Source of the DNA: Escarpia spicata
Taxonomy: Eukaryota > Annelida > Polychaeta > Sabellida > Siboglinidae
Length of the DNA stretch: 64,000 nucleotides
Direction of reading: 5' to 3'
Assembly (NCBI GenBank): GCA_963995525.1
Contig: OZ023207.1
Span: 28,626,873 to 28,690,872 of the forward strand
Shown here: positions 34,243 through 46,725 of the stretch, piece after piece
How the letters are laid out: every line of letters begins with the position of its first letter
Numbering within the stretch: position 1 is the stretch's first letter
Position numbers and translations under genes: made by a program
The notes under the pieces: generated by a model
Told to the model about the DNA's origin: nothing
Seen by the model: the letters and a program-made list of their open reading frames with translations, nothing else
Database searches by the model: none

Positions 34243-34329
34243 TGACCATCACCCTAATATGATAATAATTACAAAATAAAATTCCCCTCAACAGCAAGTA
34301 TTCCTATACATAAATGTGTTCATTTTCAG

Positions 34330-34445
34330 TATGACTTACTTTAACCGTTAATCATTATTAATAAATGTAATGTGCGCGTTATACGTAATAAACCGTTAAT
34401 CATTATTAATCAATGTAATGTGCGCATAATACGTAATACGTGACA
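34330..34445. repeat. Short tandem duplication (about 48 bp)
   Basis: The block TAAACCGTTAATCATTATTA plus ATGTAATGTGCGC and TACGTAA occurs twice in succession. Confidence 0.8.
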
Positions 34446-34880
34446 TAACAATCGCAGGGAGCACGCGCTCGCGGCAAAACATATCTAGAAAACGACTCTG
34501 CTTGATAGACTTGGCAACACGGAGACAAAATTAATAATGTTTACCCTCAAGTCAATAGCCTAGCAATACGAATATCATTTGACAATTCTACACTATCTCG
34601 AGTATGCCTATTGATTGACGTGAACTTGCCATGTACTTTACGTATTGTTCTCATTTGGTTAAAAAGTACTGGGATATTTACGTGGAAGGAGTTGTAGCAG
34701 GGGGAACCTTCCAGATTTGTTTCACTTTCTGTTGGTGATGCCGTTAAAAAGTAACTTTCAAAATTGTGACTTTAACGAGCTGTAGTTTATTGCAATGTAT
34801 GTGTAAACACTTTTTTTCTTTCAGTTTTCTTCAATAATTAAGTAGTAAATTATTGAGTTTCTAATTACTCTCCTATATCA
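34446..34880. other. Interval without a recognised gene
   Basis: No coding region, repeat or RNA gene is apparent. Confidence 0.3.
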
Positions 34881-34887
34881 GTAGTAT

Positions 34888-36275
34888 CAAACATAGATAA
34901 GCGAGCAAAAAATGAACAACTGTCAAACACGTTCCAAAAACGCCTTTAGAACGACTGCTAGTACCATTACGGTTCGTCGGATCCCAACAATATTGATGTC
35001 GTTTGAAAGTTTAAGCTTCCTGCTATTCAAACATGTACATGGTTTCCTGATAATCTTTCCTAAAATTAACTAAAAAGGGACCTACAACCTGGCCCGTTCC
35101 GGTGTCTTAGACATTGCGAACGATGTTGTTTCGTCGACACAGTTCACCAATCTATCGACTGAGGCACCACTATCTGATTTCATGGTATAAGCGCCACCCA
35201 CTTTCAAACGGCTGCTAAAATGACACACGCGAAGTAGGCGTGACGTCACAATCACGTACATCAACCAATCAACGCAACGAATTTAGACCCGTTAGGTCAA
35301 AGACCGTATATCAATACAAGACGGTGCAGCGCGCGCTATCTACATTGTTCGAGGAAAGTACGTAAGCAGTTCGTCCGCCATCTGGAGTTGCGCCAAGCCA
35401 GACCATACGCGTGCAAAAAATGCAGTTCTTTGCATTACCATTGCTCAACATTTTCAACGATAACCGCAATATTTTAATTATATAACAAGTTGTACAGCCT
35501 GCCGATTATTCTGATGAAACACGACGAAGTTAAGTTAGCTCAATAAATAATTGCAACCTTTTTACGTGATTTGTTTGCAAATTTAATTATTTGAATTGTG
35601 ATAGGTAACAAACTTCAAGGATTACTTTAATATCTTTCATTTTATATGACGCATCACAGCTTGGTTATTATTCTGATGAAATGAGGTCCCTGAACAATTA
35701 CGCTAACATCGCGCGCTGCGGTCCCGCATGCGCATGCGCTTGCCTCCCGAATGGCGGACAAAAACCTTCAGTGTAGACTGCCATTTTCTCGCTCAGTGAC
35801 GCCTCCTGTCCAAATAGAGGCTCCTTGCGTTAGGTGGCGTACGTTATTGTGACGTCACGCCGACGTAGAGATATATCGGTTTCGCTGCGATCAAAGCACA
35901 TCAATTTCGCTGCGGTTTAAAAGTAGGTGGAGCTTATAACATGAAATCAAGAAATGGTGAAGTGCGTATGTCTGAACCTATGCAAATGAGGAAAACAGCA
36001 CCGCAATCGGAACATTAGCGCACTGAGAACCCGCCGCCAACATCGTTCGGAACCGTACAGAACAGCGAAAACGGCGTGATTGTAGGTCCGTTTATCGGTG
36101 TTCTTTAAACGGTTACCTGGAAATCTAGATGACCCTAGAATAACAAAAGTGCATCCTTTCAAATGATACCAAGATCGTCGGGACAGGACGAGCCGTGAGG
36201 GTGCTAGCGACCGTAGAATTTCATGTTTTGGACCTGTTCTGAGCTGCTCATTTTTCGCTCGCTTATCTCATTTTG
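34888..36275. mobile_element. 1,388-bp TIR DNA element with 7-bp flanking duplication
   Basis: The ends are inverted: CAAACATAGATAAGCGAGC on the left against CAAAATGAGATAAGCGAGC read inward from the right. The inverted similarity extends about 400 bp into the element on both sides. The flanks carry the direct repeat GTAGTAT (34881-34887 and 36276-36282), consistent with a 7- or 8-bp target-site duplication. CA...TG ends and that duplication length would suit hAT- or P-like elements, but no transposase is present. Each arm holds a CRE palindrome TGACGTCA (near 35240 and 35851). Confidence 0.75.
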
Positions 36276-36282
36276 GTAGTAT

Positions 36283-37545
36283 GTTAATGTAGTGGATGCA
36301 TTGTTACTGGTGCTGCTTCCAGTTTGTGAAGCTACTACTCGTCGAAGTGGGCTGGGCATGTGTAGTGAACAACGGCTGGCAAAGATATCAGATGTCCAGA
36401 GAGTGGAGCGAGGAAGATATAGAATGCGATGGGAGGACCGTATAAAGAGATACTTGGTAGTGTGTTAATGTAGTGGATGGATTGTTACTGGTACTGCTTC
36501 CAGTTTGAGAAACTACTACACGTCGAAGTGGGCTGGGCATGTGTAATGAACAACGGCTGGCAAAGATATCAGATGTCCAGAGAGTGGAGCGAGGAAGATC
36601 TAGAATGCGATGGGAGGACCGTATAAAGCGATACTTGGTAGTGTGTTAATGTAGTGGATGGATTGTTACTGGTACTGCTTCCAGTTTGAGAAACTACTAC
36701 ACGTCGAAGTGGGCTGGGCATGTGTAGTGAACAACGGCTGGCAAAGATATCAGATGTCCAGAGAGTGAAGCGAGGAAGATCTAGAATGCGACGGGAGGAC
36801 CGTATAAAGAGATACTTGGTAGTATGTTAATGTAGTGGATGGATTGTTACTGGTGCTGCTTCCAGTTTTGAAACTACTACTCGTCGAAGTGGGCTAGGCA
36901 TGTGTAGTGAACAACGGCTGGCAAATATATCAGATGTCCAGAGAGTGGAGCGAGGAAGATCTAGAATGCGATGGGAGGACCGTATAAAGAGATACTTGGT
37001 AGTATGTTAATGTAGTGGATGGATTGTTACTGGTGCTGCTTCCAGTTTTGAAACTACTACTCGTCGAAGTGGGCTAGGCATGTGTAGTGAACAACGGCTG
37101 GCAAAGATATCAGATGTCCAGAGAGTGGAGCGAGGAAGATCTAGAATGCGATGGGAGGACCGTATAAAGAGATACTTGGTAGTATGTTAATGTAGTGGAT
37201 GGATTGTTACTGGTGCTGCTTCCAGTTTTGAAACTACTACTCGTCGAAGTGGGCTAGGCATGTGTAGTGAACAACGGCTGGCAAAGATATCAGATGTCCA
37301 GAGAGTGGAGCGGGGAAGATCTAGAATGCGACGGGAGGACCGTATAAAGAGATACTTGGTAGTATGTTAATGTAGTGGATGGATTGTTACTGGTGCTGCT
37401 TCCAGTTTTGAAACTACTACTCGTCGAAGTGGGCTAGGCATGTGTAGTGAACAACGGCTGGCAAAGATATCATATGTCCAGAGAGTGGAGCGAGGAAGAT
37501 CTGGAATGCGATGGGAGGACCGTATAAAGAGATACTTGGCAGCAG
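36283..37545 (+). repeat. 180-bp satellite derived from a LINE C-terminal tail (7 units)
   Basis: Seven units of about 180 bp. Each unit encodes, across a one-base shift, KWAGHV then CSEQRLAKISDVQRV, ERGRSRMRWEDRIKRYL. The KWAGHV...RGR...RWED order is the conserved C-terminal tail of many LINE ORF2 proteins (the G-H-V-x-R-M / R-G-R-P-R-x-R-W motif). Every unit has in-frame stops between tails. The last unit runs on into additional tail-like sequence (RNRDSWWRKQ) to about 37600, so the array appears to have grown from a single LINE 3' fragment. Confidence 0.82.
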
Positions 37546-37599
37546 TGTAGAACGAGAGCGAAATATAGAGAGGAACCGAGACAGTTGGTGGAGAAAGCA

Positions 37600-38035
37600 G
37601 TGCAATATAAGTGAGGGAATAGAAGAAGAAAAAAACGTATAACTGAAATCATGGAACGGAATCGAGGCCAGCCTTCGCCCTGACAACAGGGAAACAAGAG
37701 GAGAACAACAAAGACTATTGAACATGCTATCGTGTTCGTTTTTGGTTCCTTACCTCAATATTTTGCTATTTTAAAAATTAATAAGACTGCAAACAATCCT
37801 AAATGTGTTATCGTGCGCAAATGATAGTGACGTTTGCCTGATAATCGCGGTTTGAGAAATAAAATAAACGATTTTTATCAGTTGTACCCATGTGACAGTA
37901 CACTCGCATGCATGGGAATGCTAAAAAACACAATATATATATTTTGTTTATTACGCATGGTATGCAGACCACTGGAAACGCGCTACCTTCTCGACTAGGG
38001 TAAGGATTTTAATAATCAAATGTTACATCTACATC
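37600..38035. other. Interval without a recognised gene
   Basis: The left part is probably the decayed 3' flank of the LINE tail. The rest is AT-rich with nothing recognisable. Confidence 0.3.
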
Positions 38036-38039
38036 AAAG

Positions 38040-39340
38040 TATTTGCGATCAATACACATACTGAAATCATACATTAGCGAACGGTATCAGAAAGTGGCAG
38101 TAGGAAGTGCCGAGTCGGTTGAGTCAATCTTGGCGTGTGGCGTCCCCCAAGGGTCGGTGTTGGGCCCTACTTTGTATGCATGTACACCAAACTTATCGGA
38201 GATATTGTTGCTAAACACGGCACGGAGCATCACTGTTATGCTGATGACATTCAAATCTACTTCACGGTTGAACGACATGAATCAATTGTGGCGGCACTGG
38301 CCAAGGTGGAATTATGTGTATATCGGAAGTGGCTGCATGGTTGACTAGAAACCAATTAAAACTGAACACAGAGAAATCCGAGGCGATCCTTTATTCTCCA
38401 GCGAAGAAACGCGGCAGTCTGCCTGCCAATGTATACATCACAGCAGCCGGCCATCGAATTCAACCATCATCGTGCGCGCGCAGTTTGGGTGTGCTATTTG
38501 ATAGCAACCTGAAAATGGAACAACAGATTGCCAACACTGTGAAAAACTGCTTATATCATATTAGAAACAATGGGCGAATTCGGCCACATCTGACGGAAGA
38601 ATCATGCAAGACATTTGTTCACGCACTAGTGACATCCCGTTTAGATTATGGGAATGCACTTATTTATGGTCTCCCACACACGGTGATGCAACGTCTACAA
38701 AGGGTGCAGAACAAAATGCTGGTGTTTACGTATTGTGCCTTGAATGGTCTAGCGCCGGACTACATAAGTGAGTTAATTGGCTGCCGTACCATCAACAGAA
38801 CTCTACGATCTACCTCGCAGCGTCGCCTTTTGTTCGTACCGGCCTCACAAACTATTACTCATGGTGATCACCGTTTCGCGGTTTGCTCGGCGGTTCTATG
38901 GAACAATTTGCCTCCCACACTCAGGACAGCAACATCATTACAAGTGTTTAAAACACTTTTGAAGACTCACCTTTTTAAACAAGCGTTTTTATCATTCACC
39001 GACGAGGACATTTTATGTGCTTTCTATTGATAACAATATTTTTTGTTTTATTAGTTTCTTAACATATTTATGGTTATTCTTCTTGTATAAATGAATGCAT
39101 TTATAGTAGGTTTTAAGAACGTCTTAATTGATTTAAAAGTTTTTTTAATGATCTCTCTTTTTTAATAACTATATTTAAGGTAATGTTATATTTTTTATAT
39201 ATTTATTTCTTAGTAGCATTTCTTTTTAGGTAAAATACTATTATATACGTGTGCATGTATGTAAAGCGCCCGAGGGCAATTTTAAGTGATTGGGCGCTAT
39301 ATAAGTACTTTTATTTATTTTATTTATATTTATTTATACT
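38040..39340 (+). mobile_element. 5'-truncated L2-like LINE with hairpin 3' end
   Basis: The element starts in the RT domain and ends in a 3' UTR with the perfect inverted repeat AGCGCCC (39265-39271) / GGGCGCT (39292-39298), then ATATAAG and a TATTTA-rich tail. The 3' end GCGCTATATAAG is shared with the family 1 SINE at 58.4 kb. Confidence 0.85.
38043..39030 (+). pseudogene. L2-like reverse transcriptase, C-terminal half
   Basis: After two frameshifts before 38310 (VPQGSVLGP near 38140; HHCYADDIQIYF near 38230) a single frame runs 38314-39030. It reads ISEVAAWLTRNQLKLNTEKS, SCARSLGVLFDSNL, and then the thumb (FVHALVTSRLDYGNALIYGL). Between NKMLVFTYCALNGLAP and the thumb a stretch usually present in this family (ending in a HWLPV-type motif) is missing. 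The C-terminus LQVFKTLLKTHLFKQAF is typical of L2/CR1 ORF2. Confidence 0.87.
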
Positions 39341-39574
39341 TTTTTAAATAACATTTATATATGTGTGGTACATTTTCCCTTATTTAATAGGTCTCCCGAA
39401 AATATTTGAGAAACAAATAGATTCCGCGGTATATTGGTAATTGTTAGTAGTAAAGCAACGTTCAAAACTGTTTTGGTGCATCAACTAATAACACCATGTA
39501 CGCTAGCGAGTTGAGATACATAATACAGGTAATACTAACTACATAATATTAATTGACTATTGTGAGACCTATTT

Positions 39575-40540
39575 GAAGGTTATACCAAATAAACACCTCT
39601 GTTGGTGAGCCTACTAATGGCAGACTTATGCACTCTCAAATGGTTATACCAAGTAAACACCTATGTTGGTAAGCTTACTAATGGCAGACTTATGCACTCT
39701 CAAATGGTTATACCAAGTAAACACCTCTGTTGGTGAGCTTACTAATGGCAGACTTATGCACTCTCAAATGGTTGTACCAAATAAACACCTCTGTTGGTGA
39801 GCCTACTAATGGCAGACTTATGCACTCTCAAATGGTTATACCAAGTAAACACCTCTGTTGGTGAGCTTACTAATGACAGACTTATGCACTCTCAAATGGT
39901 TATACCAAGTAAACACCTCTGTTGGTGAGCTTACTAATGGCAGACTTATGCACTCTCAAATGGTTATACCAAGTAAACACCTCTGTTGGTGAGCTTACTA
40001 ATGGCAGACTTATGTACTCTCAAATGGTTGTACCAAATAAACACCTCTGTTGGTGAGCCTACTAATGGCAGACTTATGCACTCTCAAATGGTTATACCAA
40101 GTAAACACCTCTGTTGGTGAGCCTACTAATGGCAGACTTATGCACTCTCAAATGGTTGTACCAAGTAAACACCTCTGTTGGTGAGCCTACTAATGGCAGA
40201 CTTATGCACTCTCAAATGGTTGTACCAAATAAACACCTCTGTTGGTGAGCCTACTAATGGCAGACTTATGCACTCTCAAATGGTTGTACCAAATAAACAC
40301 CTCTGTTGGTGAGCCTACTAATGGCAGACTTATGCACTCTCAAATGGTTGTACCAAATAAACACCTCTGTTGGTGAGCCTACTAATGGCAGACTTATGCA
40401 CTCTCAAATGGTTATACCAAATAAACACCTCTGTTGGTGAGCCTACTAATGGCAGACTTATGCACTCTCAAATGGTTGTACCAAATAAACACCTCTGTTG
40501 GTGAGCTTACTAATGGCAGACTTATGCTCTCTCAAATGTC
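39575..40540. repeat. 64-bp satellite (about 15 copies)
   Basis: A 64-bp unit (TGGTTGTACCAAATAAACAC, CTCTGTTGGTGAGCCTAC, TAATGGCAGACTTATGCACT, CTCAAA) repeats about 15 times with few substitutions (mainly ATACC/GTACC, GCC/GCT). Confidence 0.96.
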
Positions 40541-40639
40541 GCTATACGACACAAAGCTTTGCTGTTGCTTATGTTAAGACATAGACCACATTGCTTGATT
40601 CGGAGCCTCTGTCACCTGATAGTATGAATGTTTCCAAGC

Positions 40640-41260
40640 ATGCGAGCATATTGCATGCGTGCGTACGTGCATGTGTCGTGCATGCGTGTAGGCATGGATG
40701 CATGTGTGCATGTATTTGTTGGTCGCATTTGCTGGTTCTGGACAATCTGCAGAATGCGTTGGGTTTCGCTGCGCAATCTTGGGATATTGAAAGATAATGT
40801 TTAGCGCTATATTTACCTATGGCACACATCCGTTCGTTGCGCCTCGTCTAAGGCAGATTTTGTTTAACTTCTGTTACTTCAGTCGAGACTAGAGTTGTAA
40901 CCCATAGATGCCCCACAGGTGTGGTGATGTAAATTGCGCAAATCAAGAAAACTGATAATAGCGCAGATCCAGCAAATGCGCGCCTGTACGAATGCTTGCT
41001 TGCATGCATGCATGTATGCATGTATGCGAGCATGTGCGTATGCGTGTGTCTGTATTCGTGTATTCGTGTATGCATGTAGTTATGTAGGTATGCATGTATG
41101 AATGCCACATAAGCATGTGTGAATACACGTCTCAGTGTGTATGCGAATATGCGTGTACATGTGTGTACTTATATGCATGAATGGGCGTATGTACGTGTGT
41201 GTTTATGTGTGCATGTGTGGATATGTTCGTGTGTGCAAACGTTCATGTATGCTAGTTATG
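40640..41260. repeat. Degenerate ATGC/TGTG alternating purine-pyrimidine tracts
   Basis: Two stretches (40640-40720 and 40995-41245) are dominated by TGCATG and TGTGTATGCG runs of alternating purine and pyrimidine. The open frames on both strands with His/Thr/Met/Cys repeats are by-products. Between them I see nothing else. Confidence 0.75.
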
Positions 41261-41261
41261 C

Positions 41262-41820
41262 TAGTTTTCTGAATGGGCGTTACCACACCTACTGCATATA
41301 GTATTATTTCGTATTTATTTCAAATTTGCGGATGAGAACAATAGCAGTTGCTTGAATAATTGCTACATTAGCCTTTTTTCCGTCTACGAAAGCTAATTAG
41401 TTACCATTCGTAGTGAACATGGACTACTTACTCGGAGGCCTGACCAATGCAGTAATTGTCTTAGTAGGGCCGTCTCGGTATTGTAGGTCTGTATTATGTT
41501 TCAACGTGCTTACATGTCGTGTATGATTTGCAATCAATACGTGTCGCAGTTTTTTTTCGTAAATTTCCAAAGCCATATATTTGCTATGCTAGGCCTTGCA
41601 CGAAGCTTGGCATGTTCATATCGCATTTCGGCAAGATTACAATGGACGCCTTTTTTGCCGGCTATGATATATTTTTATACTTAATCTTCAGCAGCATTTT
41701 ATAATTCCCTTAATATGCTTGTGTACAACAATATATGTATTAATAATCTTTACCCATTAACTGTAGCATGACCAAATGCATACCAAGGAAGTTGAAATTG
41801 TGTTTGATTCAACATGTCTG
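41262..41820. other. Interval without a recognised gene
   Basis: AT-rich sequence, no recognisable coding region or repeat. Confidence 0.3.
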
Positions 41821-41824
41821 TGAT

Positions 41825-41910
41825 GGGTTGAAGTGTTAAGCATTTGGGGCAGTCCTAGGGACTGGATACTGCGCTATATAAGATCTTACCATTACAGGCC
41901 ACAAGGGTGT
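41825..41910 (+). mobile_element. SINE family 1, 3' fragment
   Basis: The stretch GGACTGGATACTGCGCTATA plus TAAGATCTTACC matches the 3' end of the SINE at 58441-58745. Only the tail remains. Confidence 0.65.
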
Positions 41911-42049
41911 GGCAGACTAATTCATATATACACTGTACTGATCACATTGTTTTTGTTTTCTAAGGTTCCACTGCTCTTTTTCGTTTGCATTCCACTTGTT
42001 ACCATCTGTCTAACACAGTCTTCCCATCTTTTATTAATATCATTACAGT

Positions 42050-42480
42050 ATTACTAACATTTCTAAAGCGCCATATACTGTATATAGGCACGTACACACA
42101 TTATAAAACATACATGGAATTATAAGAAATGTTTAAGGAATATATATTAAAATAATAAACTATATATTAAGTAACTAACATACATGACATAGTTTAAACA
42201 AATATTAAGATGATTACATAACTAGTTATAATGCATTAAAATCAATTAAATTATTATATTATATAATAATAAAAAATGAATAAAATAATTAATAAAACTG
42301 TTGAAAACAATGTTCATAAAAAAGTGCTTCAGTGGAAGTAAACCAGTTAAAAAATTAGTTTTAAGGAGAGTCTTAAATCTGGTCAGACTGTTCGACGAAT
42401 GTTGACTGGCAAAGCATTCCAGAGTGTCAGGAGACATATAATTGTGTCCTGTTTCCTCCAGACTCCACTGTTTCATGACC
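42050..42480 (-). mobile_element. Decayed LINE 3' end
   Basis: On the minus strand the codons for SNSLTRFKTLLKTNF (within 42246-42476) resemble the extreme C-terminus of L2/CR1 ORF2. Downstream on the same strand, TATATGGCGCTTTAGAAATG near 42050 resembles a LINE 3' UTR end. No RT domain is left. Confidence 0.5.
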
Positions 42481-43260
42481 TATGTCCTCAGTGGAAGTCA
42501 GCCCATCTCCATCTAGTCACATCATCTCATTTTGTGCTAATCTTCCCAACTCCAGTATTCTCAACTCAAATGTGCAGTGTCAGAATAATTCTGCTTTAAA
42601 ATGTTACTGGCTGAATACTTTCCCAAGAAGTCAAGGTAGTGTTCAGAAGAAGTTTAGGGGTTAAGTGTTAATTATGATGAGCAGTTATATATATGGCCTT
42701 GATATCACAATTCTTAAGAATGTACCTTTATATAATTTACATACATTTTTAGTTTTGTACTGGCTACAGGATATAAAAATGTCTGAAACTACAAAACTTA
42801 AACTATATTGTTAAGCCTTTTACCATTGTAAAAGCACAGGTTGGCCTAATTCTACATTGTAAGTTGTGGCAGAGAGAAAACAACGTATACATGTATGCAT
42901 GTTGAAAGCAGTCTAGAATTGTTGTCCTGTTAATTTATTGTCTGATTTATTACTTGAAATGTTGCCACTTTACAGTGCTTTTATTTTCCATAAATATTTT
43001 GCATTCCATTTGCAGAGTAAGAACATTTATAACAGGGCAACATTTCCTGAGTAACAGAGTTATTGTCACTGCATGGCACACAGACTGTCAACATCAAGAC
43101 ACCCAGGTCAATGATTTGTTAAATGATTCCATTATTGCCATCATAATTTTATAATTTTTATATACTATTTGTGTACACCATTTCATTGTTGTGTCGTTGC
43201 ATGACTGAACAAGTAAAGTACCTTGACACTAATTATGTTTTTGTTATACATATCGGTGCA
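42481..43260. other. Interval without a recognised gene
   Basis: AT-rich, without recognised coding regions or repeats. Confidence 0.3.
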
Positions 43261-43269
43261 TGTAATAAT

Positions 43270-43293
43270 AATATATATATATACAGGGCCCTG

Positions 43294-43376
<83 letters not shown>
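43270..43376. repeat. (TA)n microsatellite with a central GGGCCC palindrome
   Basis: An AT dinucleotide run of about 80 bp (43297-43376) is preceded by a shorter run, the two being joined by the perfect palindrome ATACAGGGCCCTGTAT (43281-43296). The whole is self-complementary and could extrude as a cruciform. Confidence 0.95.
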
Positions 43377-43379
<3 letters not shown>

Positions 43380-43580
43380 GTAACATAGGCTCACATACCT
43401 TGTGTTACTGAGAGAAGGATACATTCTGCTGTAGGCTGTGCTGGTAGCTGACTCTTCTGCTAGTTGTGGGTACCAATGTTGACTTGTCAAGTACAGAGGG
43501 GAGTGAGAGAAGAAAGGAAGGACAGGATATTATATCAATTGGATGTATTACAGCTGTCTGTCATTACAGAAATGCAAACG

Positions 43581-43608
43581 TACACACACACACACACACA
43601 CACACACA
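43581..43608. repeat. Short (CA)n microsatellite
   Basis: About 14 CA units. Nothing coding is seen around it. Confidence 0.95.
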
Positions 43609-43771
43609 TCGTGTAAACAATTGTATAAATCGTCAGCCATATGGAGTATGGCTGAGCAGTCTGGCGTCTGGCTTGTATTGATTGTGTCGAATCACCATGA
43701 TTCAACCTGTGTGTATTGATCGCTGTCCTCCGTCAGTTTCCTTCTACCGCAACATGTCAGTTGATGGCAGC

Positions 43772-45236
43772 TCGCCATTTTGGAGTTGTGTGAGGTCAGT
43801 GTGTTGCGTTGTATAAAGTGAATTCAGGTCAGTGTGTTGTGTTGTATGACTGAACTCAGGTCAGTGTGTTGTGTTATGTGAACTGAACCCAGGTCATTGT
43901 GTTGTGTTACGTGAACTGAACTCAGGTCAGTGTATTGCGATGTATGCACTGAACTCATGCCGGTGTGTTGAGTTATGTCAACTGAACTTTGGTTAATGTG
44001 TTGTGTAAACTGAACTCAGGTCAGTGTGTTGTGTTATGTGAACTGAACTCAGGCCATTGTGTTGAGTTATGTCAACTGAACTCTGGTTAATGTGTTGTGT
44101 AAACTGAACTCAGGTCAGTGTGTTGTGTTGTGTTGTGTGAACTGGACTCAGGTCAGTGTGTTGAGTTATGTCAACTGAACTCTGGTTAATGTGTTGTGTA
44201 AACTGAACTCAGGCCAGTGTGTTGTGTTGTATGAATTGAACTCAGGCCAGTGTGTTGAGTTATGTCAACTGAACTCTGGTTAATGTGTTGTGTAAACTGA
44301 ACTCAGGCCAGTGTGTTGTGTTGTGTGAACTGGACTTAGGTCAGTGTGTTATGTCGTGTGAACTGAACTCAGGTCAGTGTGTTGTGTCATGTGAACTGAA
44401 CTCAGGTCAGCGTGTTTTGTCATGTTAACTGAACTCAGGTCAAAGTGTTTTGTCATGTGAACTGAACTCAGGTTAGTGTGTTATGTCGTGTGAACTGAAC
44501 TCCGGTCAGTGTATTGTGTCATGTGAACTGAACTCAGGTCAGTGTGTTGTGTAATGTAAACTGAACTCACGCCAGTGTGTTGTATCGTGTGAACTGAACT
44601 CAGGTCAGTGTGTTGTGTCATGTGAACTGAACTCAGGTCAGTGTGTTGTGTCATGTGAACTGAAACCAAGTCAGTGTGTTATGTCGTCTGAACTGAACTC
44701 ATGCCAGTGTGTTGTGTCGTGTGAACTGAACTCAGGCCAGTGTGTTGTGTAATGTAAACTGAACTCACGCCAGTGTGTTGTGTCGTACGAACTGAACTCA
44801 GGTCAGTGTGTTGTGTCATGTGAACTGAACTCAGGTCAGTGTGTTATGTCGTGTGAACTGAACTCACGCCAGTGTTGTGTCGTGTGAACTGAACTCAGGT
44901 CAGTGTGTTGTGTCATGTGAACTGAACTCAGGCCAGTGTGTTGTGTCGTGTGAACTGAACTGTGCCGTGTGTGTACAATGATACTGTACTGTGTGTGTAA
45001 ATGCTGCTCTTGCATTATGTTTTGTGGACAAGCAATAAGATGATCTCATCAGTGACATGTGTACTTCATTCAGTCATTCAGTCATTCAGTTATTCAGTCA
45101 TTCAGTCATCCAGTCATTCAGTCATTAAGTCATTCAGTCATTCAGTCATTAAGTCATTCAGTCATTCAATCATTCAATCATTCAATCATTCAATCATTCA
45201 GTCATGTCCTCATGTGACATAGTTAGCAGGATCCAC
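43772..45236. repeat. Higher-order repeat, first copy (33-bp array plus CATTCAGT array)
   Basis: The block opens with CTCGCCATTTTGGAGTTGTG and about 35 copies of a 33-bp unit (GAACTGAACTCAGGTCAGTG, TGTTGTGTCATGT). A unique spacer follows (GTGCCGTGTGTGTACAATGA to GTGACATG, 44966-45060), then an 8-bp (CATTCAGT)n array (45065-45205) and TCATGTGACATAGTTAGCAG. The whole is repeated from 45237. Confidence 0.93.
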
Positions 45237-46725
45237 TCGCCATTTTGGAGTTGTGTGAGGTCAGTGTGTTGCGTTGTATGAAGTGAATTCAGGTCAGTGT
45301 GTTGTGTTGTATGACTGAACACAGGTCAGTGTGTTGTGTTATGTGAACTGAACCCAGGTCATTATGTAGTGTTACGTGAACTGAACTCAGGTCAGTGTAT
45401 TGCGATGTATGCACTGAACTCATGCCGGTGTGTTGACTTATGTCAACTGAACTTTGGTTAATGTGTTGTGTAAACTGAACTCAGGTCAGTGTGTTGTGTT
45501 ATGTGAACTGAACTCAGGCCAGTGTGTTGAGTTATGTCAACTGAACTCTGGTTAATGTGTTGTGTAAACTGAACACAGGTCAGTGTGTTGTGTCGTGTGA
45601 ATTGAACTCAGGCCAGTGTGTTGAGTTATGTCAACTGAACTCTGGTTAATGTGTTGTGTAAACTGAACTCAGGCCAGTGTGTTGTGTTGTGTGAACTGGA
45701 CTCAGATCAGTGTGTTATGTCGTGTGAACTGAACTCAGGTCAGTGTGTTGTGTCATGTGAACTGAACTCAGGTCAATGTGTTTTGTCATGTTAACTGAAC
45801 TCAGATCAGAGTGTTTTGTCATGTGAACTGAACTCAGGTCAGTGTGTTATGTCGTGTGAACTGAACTACGGTCAGTGTATTGTGTCATGTGAACTGAACT
45901 CAGGTCAGTGTGTTGTGTAATGTAAACTGAACTCACGCCAGTGTGTTGTATCGTGTGAACTGAACTCAGGTCATTGTGTTGTGTCATGTGAACTGAACTC
46001 AGGTCAGTGTGTTGTGTCATGTGAACTGAAACCAAGTCAGTGTGTTATGTCGTGTGAACTGAACTCACGCCAGTGTGTTGTGTCGTGTGAACTGAACTCA
46101 CGCCAGTGTGTTGTGTCGTGTGAACTGAACTCAGGCCAGTGTGTTGTGTAATGTAAACTGAACTCACGCCAGTGTGTTGTGTCGTATGAACTGAACTCAG
46201 GTCAGTGTGTTGTGTCATGTGAACTGAACTCAGGTCAGTGTGTTATGTCGTGTGAACTGAACTCACGCCAGTGTGTTGTGTCGTGTGAACTGAACTCAGG
46301 TCAGTGTGTTGTGTAATGTAAACTGAACTCACGCCAGTGTGTTGTGTCGTGTGAACTGAACTCAGGTCAGTGTGTTGTGTCATGTGAACTGAACTCAGGC
46401 CAGTGTGTTGTGTCGTGTGAACTGAACTGTGCCGTGTGTGTACAATGATACTGTACTGTGTGTGTAAATGCTGCTCTTGCATTATGTTTTGTGGACAAGC
46501 AATAAGATGATCTCATCAGTGACATGTTGTGTACTTCATTCAGTCATTCAGTCATTCAGTCATCCAGTCATTCAGTCATTCAGTCATTCAGTCATTCAGT
46601 CATTCAGTCGTTCAGTCATTCAGTCATTCAGTCATTCAGTCATTCAGTCATTCAGTCATTCAGTCATTCAATCATTCAATCATTCAGTCATGTCCTCATG
46701 TGACATAGTTAGCAGGATCCACTCG
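45237..46725. repeat. Higher-order repeat, second copy
   Basis: It has the same architecture as 43772-45236: 33-bp array (45255-46432), spacer (46433-46530), (CATTCAGT)n array (46535-46690) and end block. The 8-bp array is cleaner here, which suggests local expansion or homogenisation after the duplication. Confidence 0.93.

Noticed and set aside
45001..45222. HSVIQSFS-repeat protein
   Set aside because: It is a translation of the 8-bp CATTCAGT tandem array; the two higher-order copies differ in frame and length.
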